Assembly: GCA_007844125.1 (NCBI GenBank)
Contig: CM017560.1
Span: forward strand, 259,369-323,368
Length of the DNA stretch: 64,000 bases
Origin: Sinonovacula constricta
Taxonomy: Eukaryota > Mollusca > Bivalvia > Cardiida > Solecurtidae
Direction of reading: 5' to 3'
The notes beneath the pieces were generated by a model. It saw only the letters and a list, made by a program, of their open reading frames with translations. It did not search any database and was not told the origin of the DNA. Of this stretch, positions 57,268 through 64,000 are shown piece after piece. The position numbers were made by a program, and so were the translations under genes. Position 1 is the stretch's first letter. Each line of letters opens with the position of its first letter.

Positions 57268-60010
57268 GTTTTCTGTATGGGTAAAAATGGTACCTGTAAA
57301 ACTACCAAGGATCAGCGCCTATATCGACGTCACAACACACTGCTCGAGCTACTAGTAAATTACTAAATGTACACGTGCCGAAGTTCTTAGTTGCATATTA
57401 GAGTTTTATTTTTTTATGACACACTAGTAATGTCACACTATTCCTGTTTTAATTTTTATCACACAAAAACATAAACAAAACAACAACAACAACAACAAAA
57501 AATTTCACTCTATGGTTTCGTTCCTGCTATCATTGCCGATCACAAGTTCGAAAATAATAGTGTAAGTTAAAAGACCTAATTTTTTTGGCCTGGTTAACAC
57601 GTGAACAAACATATAAATGTTAACAACTACCGTAAAATTTGCACGCAGAACAATGCATTGTACGACAGGGTAATTATAATATTATAAACGATCGATCCGA
57701 TTGAAATCCTGCGATCAGCTTAGTTGTTACACACCTATAGCTAAATCCGTCTGTCTGCTATTTTGTAGTGAAGAAAATCAGCAGTTTATAAATAGTTTTA
57801 ATTTGGGTCAGTTGGTGTGCCTCGAAAGTGTTCACAAAACAAAATCGGGGGAGAGGTCGACGTACCATACTTTCAAGTAAGATTTGGTACCCTGCTGACC
57901 GTTAGTCAAACCACAAGTACAACATACATGGCGAATACTACTATTTATTCAATACTTTAATACCACATATCACTTCCAACGTAAAAATAAGAACGAACTG
58001 CTTAATCAATAATAATAAAACAGCATTATTTAATCGGAATTCAAAATTGATGGATTGTAACATAGCTAACTGTGATGCGTCGACATAGATGGGATTCGGA
58101 GTGAAGGTATTTTTGCTGTCATGGGTACGAGTTCTCTAACCAAAATCGATAGCTTCGATCAACGAAAAGCTTTTGACAGAACCGTTTAAGGTAACCAATA
58201 ACTGTTTCCATTTCGATTTACATTTTCTGGATCCGACTGTCGGAACAACTGTCACAGGTGGTATCCGACAGTTTGGACCATTTTTTTCCTCCTGTGCAAC
58301 CAACAAAATTATTAATACATGAAAAGTTCGCGCGAAATGCTGTTTATTGGTGCCATACATTCATGCGAAAAGCTAAGCAAAGAATCCTCTTGTCGTTCAA
58401 TGAGGTATTTCCTATCCGAGCCACACGGCGCAGTTAGCTATTTTTAAACTAAGGAAACCACGTGGTCATTTACTTTTTGGTCACCTTGCATGATCAAACG
58501 GGTAATCAGATCTGAGCTTGATATCTATTTTAGGTAATATCACCGTCGTGTTTATGTATAGATTTCGAACTGGTGGACATTGAGAGTTATATAGTTCACG
58601 ATTTATTCTGTCTATTCATTGGGGATAATGTTATAATATCCTTTATTTAAACTACAGTATAAGTTTAAGCAGCATTATGCACAACTTGCCCCAGAACATG
58701 GATATTAGGTCGTTACACGTGTTCTAAAGATAAAGGCAAACTGTGGGATACTACAATTAAAGCATGCCAGACATTACAAACAATGCAGAGGCAATAAAAA
58801 TGAGTAGCATTCTATAGACATATTATGTAATATACATATGCCTTGTACTAGTCACATAACTACTTCTGGTTATTTGGTAGCCTCAGCCCACAAACAAAGT
58901 TTATCGTTAATTAAGTATACAAGTATGACTGCCTTTCTACTAGGCTGTGTCTACTTTTATGCCCTGTTATTTATTGTTGTAAGCGTTTTATGAATAGTCT
59001 AGTAAAGAAATACAGCATAGGCAGTTGTTATGGTATGTATAGGCCTAATGACTCGGCAATTCTTCAACTATTCGGGTAACTTCTTAGAACAAGTATTAAG
59101 TATTGCAATTTTGTAACACATGCGTGCCGTGGATGAAAATGACATCTCACGTGTGACTAAATTACTCAATCTACTCTAACAACAACTAACCCCATTCCCA
59201 AGAACACAATATGGTTTGACAAGTATAACATAGGATATGCCCTACGAATAGTCGGACATTACTAACATTAACACTAAACATCATTATTTAAGGAAGCCGG
59301 GATAAAGCAATAACCAGGATGTACTTAGGCATACTTTAAGATATAAGGATGTTAATAGAAGGTCGGGGAGATGGGGTCATTGCCGCCTAGCAATGTTTTC
59401 GGTTTTGCTAAAGTACTTCCTTTAATTAAACAAAGAAACAGTGTTGGTAGTAAGGCGCTATACACCCAAACAGTATCATGCTGTCGCCATCGTTTATAAA
59501 AACAAACAAACGTGGCAGTGATACAATACCACACGTTCAGCGCAGTCGCATCACTCGGAACAAGCTGTAGTCGCAAGTTCTACTCATTCCGATATTATTA
59601 TATTTTACAATGAACTGAAAGTATTGTTGGTTTGAAATACAAAAAGAACTTAATCATTTTATGAACGGTAGCTAATCATTTAAAAGGGACAGTTTATTTA
59701 TGTCTAAAGAGGTTTTGTTTTTACACTATCTTGTCTTGCGAGATTAGAAGGCGCATGTTATAGTAGTCATGGTATCGGTTCACATTAGGCGTATCACAGT
59801 TATGGAAGTGATAACGACCCGTCCTATCGTGATACGATGCACGTATGGAAACTCGACGATTCACCTGAATCCATATGCTCTACAACAAAGAAAGATAAGG
59901 TGAGCAAGTAGAACAAGGCTGCCTGGCCATTTAAAAGTAGACTGCAACAGAAAGCCAGTAGCGTCATTTTCAGATAAAATATTACACTGTATTCATTAGG
60001 TTTATGTTGT
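57268..60010. other. intergenic DNA, one repeat end
   Basis: No gene recognised. 58413-58440 (TATCCGAGCCACACGGCGCAG) is a diverged copy of the ends of the 62-kb inverted-repeat element. Short open frames at 58136-58360 and 59352-59576 (minus) have no known domain. Confidence 0.4.
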
Positions 60011-60012
60011 GG

Positions 60013-60069
<57 letters not shown>
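60013..60069. repeat. (ATC)n microsatellite
   Basis: About 19 ATC/TCA units, with shorter interrupted runs to 60125. Open frames of Ser or Ile runs here are artefacts of the repeat. Confidence 0.97.
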
Positions 60070-60538
60070 CAAATCATCATCATCATCACCACAACCACCG
60101 TATTCATCATAATCACCATTATCACTATCTTCATCAAGTTATACATACCTTTTCGTCAGTCTCTGTTATTTGCGGGGACCAGGCCAGGTTGGTGTCTTGA
60201 GTTTAGATCAGCTTTTGTTGGGAAACCAGTTTACAGCAGCCGACGAAGTCAACGACCTTATAATTTCTTTAACCTTACTGACCAACTTTGGAAATAATCA
60301 CCATCTTGGACCGAACAATATTGTTTACATAGGGTTTGTGACATATTTAGATGGACATGTACGTCCAGAACATGTGATTGTATACATAAAGCTTGACAGT
60401 ACTTCTCAGACAAATGCTTACTGTAACAAAACCTTGTTCAACCGGATTCGAACATATTGGAATGATATTACGAAAATAACAAGCTTATTGCAAAGCAAAT
60501 AGATAAACCATATTTAAGGCCATGTTGTAGATTTTATA

Positions 60539-60999
<461 letters not shown>

Positions 61000-62017
61000 T
61001 ACTACCATCGAACACTCAACGTGCGTCTACAACCTGTCTGCCCAGCTAAAGCGGTCATTGACTTACCGGGGATGTTTGCCCTTACCCTGCTAAATATTTG
61101 GTGAATAGACCATACTTATTAACTAGTCATCGTTTTTTCCGTACACGCAGAGATGCCTAGACATATTACTAGAGACTCAGGAGCAGATACAATACATCCT
61201 GATCAGACATATCCCATAGGGAGCTTACTCGTCTGGATCTACACTTTGTTTCTAAACATGATCAATTCGTGCTTAGCTGGCAAGAAGTTTGTCAGATTCT
61301 TGGCTGAAGATAATTATGAGGACAGTCTCAAGGCTGTTGCACTGACAGGACATGATTTGAACTTCTTGTGCTGGATACATGTATTGACCGAATTCCTTCT
61401 TGCACTGTGTTAATCCTTGGAGCAGCTGTCGCCTTGCACAATAAAGGAAAATAAACTATTGCATATTAAACTCAGCGAACGTCCACTGTAGCACGGTCAA
61501 GTAAGCTGAGGTCAAGCAAGGCAAGCTTAGTAAGTTACCTGTTTCGTGATAAACCTACGCCAAGTATTACGCATGCGTTTCCTGTCCATCCAACGTCATA
61601 TTGTATATAACATTTACATCACGTGTTAATCCAGCATCACGTAACGTAGGTGTTACACGTTGATCAGAGTCAAGTAATGCTTGAATTACCTATTTAATAA
61701 CGCAAAGTAACAGACGTTTGAAGCAAACGTTAAGTACCGTTTTTTTAAATGGTTAAGCCCACGCCCAGAAACGTGTGTGTTAATTTTTATAATTAACCCA
61801 GCCACCTGCATTGATTTCAGCGTCATTTTTGTTGAAGCTGTAACAGCTTGAAGTCACAATATGGCCCATAATCTATTGGTGAGCGGAAAAGGTTTGTTAC
61901 TTTTCGTCAGTCACAAGTATCCCCTGATGTATGGTCCCATTACTATCTAAATGTAAATGATTCATCTGAACACAGTTCATTATTTAAGCATGGCCACAAA
62001 CCGTAACTAAACAAACA
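61000..62017. other. intergenic DNA
   Basis: An 86-codon plus-strand open frame at 61153-61413 (MPRHITRDSG...) matches nothing I recognise and lacks convincing context. Otherwise nothing. Confidence 0.35.
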
Positions 62018-62857
62018 GGTAGGCTATTTCCTATCTGAGCCACGCTGCAGAGATAGATATTTTAAAACTAAGAAAACCACATGACATCTTACTTTTGATA
62101 TTACGTTATATATCGCCTTTTGGACGGTCCGCTTTGACGCAGATACATGTTTTCAGCAGAGATCACAGCGTGCTCATTTATAGATTTGGAAGGAATAAAT
62201 ATTTAGGGTGATTTGTTTGCAATGTGTTTAATATAAGAATTGCTCAAGATCGTCTTTACCTAAATTAAAATACGGAAAAATATTGTTAAATGCATTTAAT
62301 ATAGGTTAACCATCGGATACCTTTAATACTCCTATTTTGAATAAATAGTGGGCCATTTCTCAATATCATATATCAATGTATCGATGCGTGACGTTTAACT
62401 CATAACAGATTGGACAGCCTAGGCCCATCACTCACCCAAAACTGAAATACGTGTGCTTATAAGTATATCATATTTTAGTGACCTACATTCATTGTCATTC
62501 TTTTGTGTTAAACATGATATCCGACAGTTTGTTTACATCAAAGGCATAAAATATTATTTCCCAGGAGAATTTCTGCATAATTTCTGCATGCACTCATACT
62601 TTATTCTAAGGAAAGATGATGTTGAACACTACCTTCACTGTCAGACAGAAAATAAAACGATAAATAAATTGCTCCATATGTTCCTTCTTTCCAAATCTAT
62701 AAAAATCAGGACAGGGAGTTCTGCCACAATAGTTATCTACATCAGAGTGAATTACCCATAATATGATATAACGAGATCTCAAAAGTATGTCATCACGTGG
62801 CTTTCTTATTGAAAAATAGTCAACTCTGCAGCGTGGCTCAGATAAGGAATACCTGTC
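62018..62857. mobile_element. 840-bp inverted-repeat element
   Basis: A perfect 21-bp inverted repeat, TATCTGAGCCACGCTGCAGA plus G at 62032-62052 and its complement at 62824-62844. It sits within longer imperfect arms (about 70 bp) that include AAGAAAACCACATGACAT on the left and its diverged partner on the right. Borders are approximate. A diverged third copy of the end lies at 58413. Confidence 0.75.
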
Positions 62858-64000
62858 TGCAACGACAAGTGTGTATTCACGGATCACGCAGATCTAGGGC
62901 ATCAATAAACAGCATTTTGCAGGACCTTTTCATGTAAAAATGTCTTATTTAAGAAAAACTTGTTTGGTTCAAACGGTCGGTTACCACGTTTGAAAGCGAA
63001 AAAATCAAGACAGGACTAGAAAAACTAGCATGTACAGTAATCGCACAATGCGTATGTGACAGAGATAATTGTAATGAACCGACAGTGTAAAAACAGTGAG
63101 TGCAGCGACGGATCCATGTGCGTTTGTGCGCAGGTGGGTGGGTGGGTGGAGGGAGTCCAAATTTGTCTGAAACATGTCCCCCCCCCCCCACACACACACC
63201 GACACTTTTGAAAGGTAGCAGCTAAATAGTCCATTCCTGCATTTCAGAAGCAGTATAAACTTTTTCCAGTAGGTCAAACTGTTTGTATTCTCAGTGACAA
63301 AACAAACCAATAACAATATTTTTTCAACGACTGAGGAGAGAGGTCAAATTGAGCGAGCACCATATATAGGTACGATTAGAGTAGGGGGTCTGGGAGTAGG
63401 CTACCACAGGGATATTGCTGACATCAAGAATAATAATAGTTTTGTTTTTTTTACACAAAACCATTTAAATTCCAATGAGGTTTTTCCAAGACATTGTAGG
63501 CCTAAATACGTACATGCTCGTCTTCTCTGTAGCTCTTGACACATCGTACTACTAGTGCAATAAAGATGTAAAAACCCCGAATGTTAAAACAAGTAACTTC
63601 AAGGAAGGAATGTTTTGACAATTACACGAGGGGTCCCCCCACCCCCACCCCCGGTAGATCAGTCCATGGAGTGAAACCTGTCTGCCAATCTTGTTGTGTG
63701 AACATTAGTAAATTGTCCTACAAGAAGGGAACTAATCCGTAATTGCTTATCGATTTAGCATGTAAGAGTTGCTTACCTTGTAAATGTTCATTTTTCGCCC
63801 GGAGAATCACTGATCTCAGGGCTCGTATAGTAAAACAGTTCGCAACAAGAAAGAGCCAGGATGTTAGACATCCAAGGTGCCGTAGGGAGTACACGCTTTA
63901 AACAAGAAGAGGACTAAACACTCTCTTACTCTGATGATTAGTTACATAAAACACGTGGAGTATTTTTGCTACTTTGTTTGTTTTCCTTGTTCTCTGATAC
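62858..64000. other. intergenic DNA to window end
   Basis: No gene recognised. It contains a G-quadruplex candidate (63136-63153) and C-rich tracts at 63178-63190 and 63635-63653. Confidence 0.4.
63133..63154 (+). other. G-quadruplex-forming candidate
   Basis: Four GGG runs (63136, 63140, 63144, 63151) separated by T, T and TGGA: short-loop G4 consensus. Confidence 0.75.

Noticed and set aside
60004..60297. Open frame with poly-Ser or poly-Ile
   Set aside because: Created by the ATC microsatellite; the remainder matches nothing and lacks splice context.

Overview
This is an animal (eukaryotic) genomic window: AT-rich, gene-poor, with one long spliced gene, conventional GT-AG introns, metazoan-type DNA transposons, a tRNA-derived SINE and many microsatellites. 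The repeat mix (pogo, EnSpm-like, MULE, THAP/IS5-like, Ty3-type retroelement, hAT-like and TA-duplicating MITEs) looks like a lophotrochozoan, most likely a bivalve mollusc. The species cannot be read from the sequence alone.

The one confident host gene is on the minus strand from 55562 down to 38714. It is an MPHOSPH8 (MPP8) orthologue. I could join fourteen coding exons (2796 nt, 931 codons plus stop) with every splice phase consistent: an N-terminal H3K9me3-type chromodomain, long Ser/Lys-rich linkers, four ankyrin repeats and the conserved MPP8 C-terminal domain. In vertebrates MPP8 is the chromatin reader of the HUSH silencing complex, which represses young transposons. Here its introns carry at least four non-autonomous DNA elements: a 610-bp foldback in intron 1, an 818-bp hAT-like element and a 1490-bp element with RAG/Transib-like ends in intron 6, and a 636-bp hAT-like element 41 bp from a splice donor in intron 13.

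Left part (1-25 kb): broken transposon genes, all on the minus strand. In order these are a C2H2 finger ORF, a pogo-like transposase, a Ty3-like pol fragment, an EnSpm/tnp2-like transposase with three exons, a 4.8-kb terminal-inverted-repeat region (5317-10131), a MULE transposase exon, a 1277-bp Harbinger-like element packed with helically phased CGAYC motifs (12048-13324), a 2.9-kb 63-bp satellite (14371-17304), three histone-type hairpins near 18 kb, a retroelement with protease and env-like remnants but no visible RT or integrase (20032-22400), and a THAP plus IS5-like transposase (22690-24990).

Middle (25-38.7 kb): AT-rich non-coding DNA with a 14-mer scattered on both strands, tandem repeats, a 279-bp TA-duplicating MITE and a young 278-bp SINE with a perfect 13-bp target duplication.

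Right part (55.6-64 kb): no confident gene. It holds nested inverted-repeat elements, TG/CG, ATC, TA, GA, CAGA and TC microsatellites, another inverted-repeat element (about 62.0-62.9 kb) and a G-quadruplex candidate.

A theme worth following is that several unrelated non-autonomous elements here carry subterminal or internal clusters of short motifs in mirror-image order (5317-10131, 6832-7415, 12048-13324, 44676-46165, 53773-54382). These look like binding-site arrays for transposase or host proteins. The strongest leads are the CGAYC phased array and the RSS-like termini.
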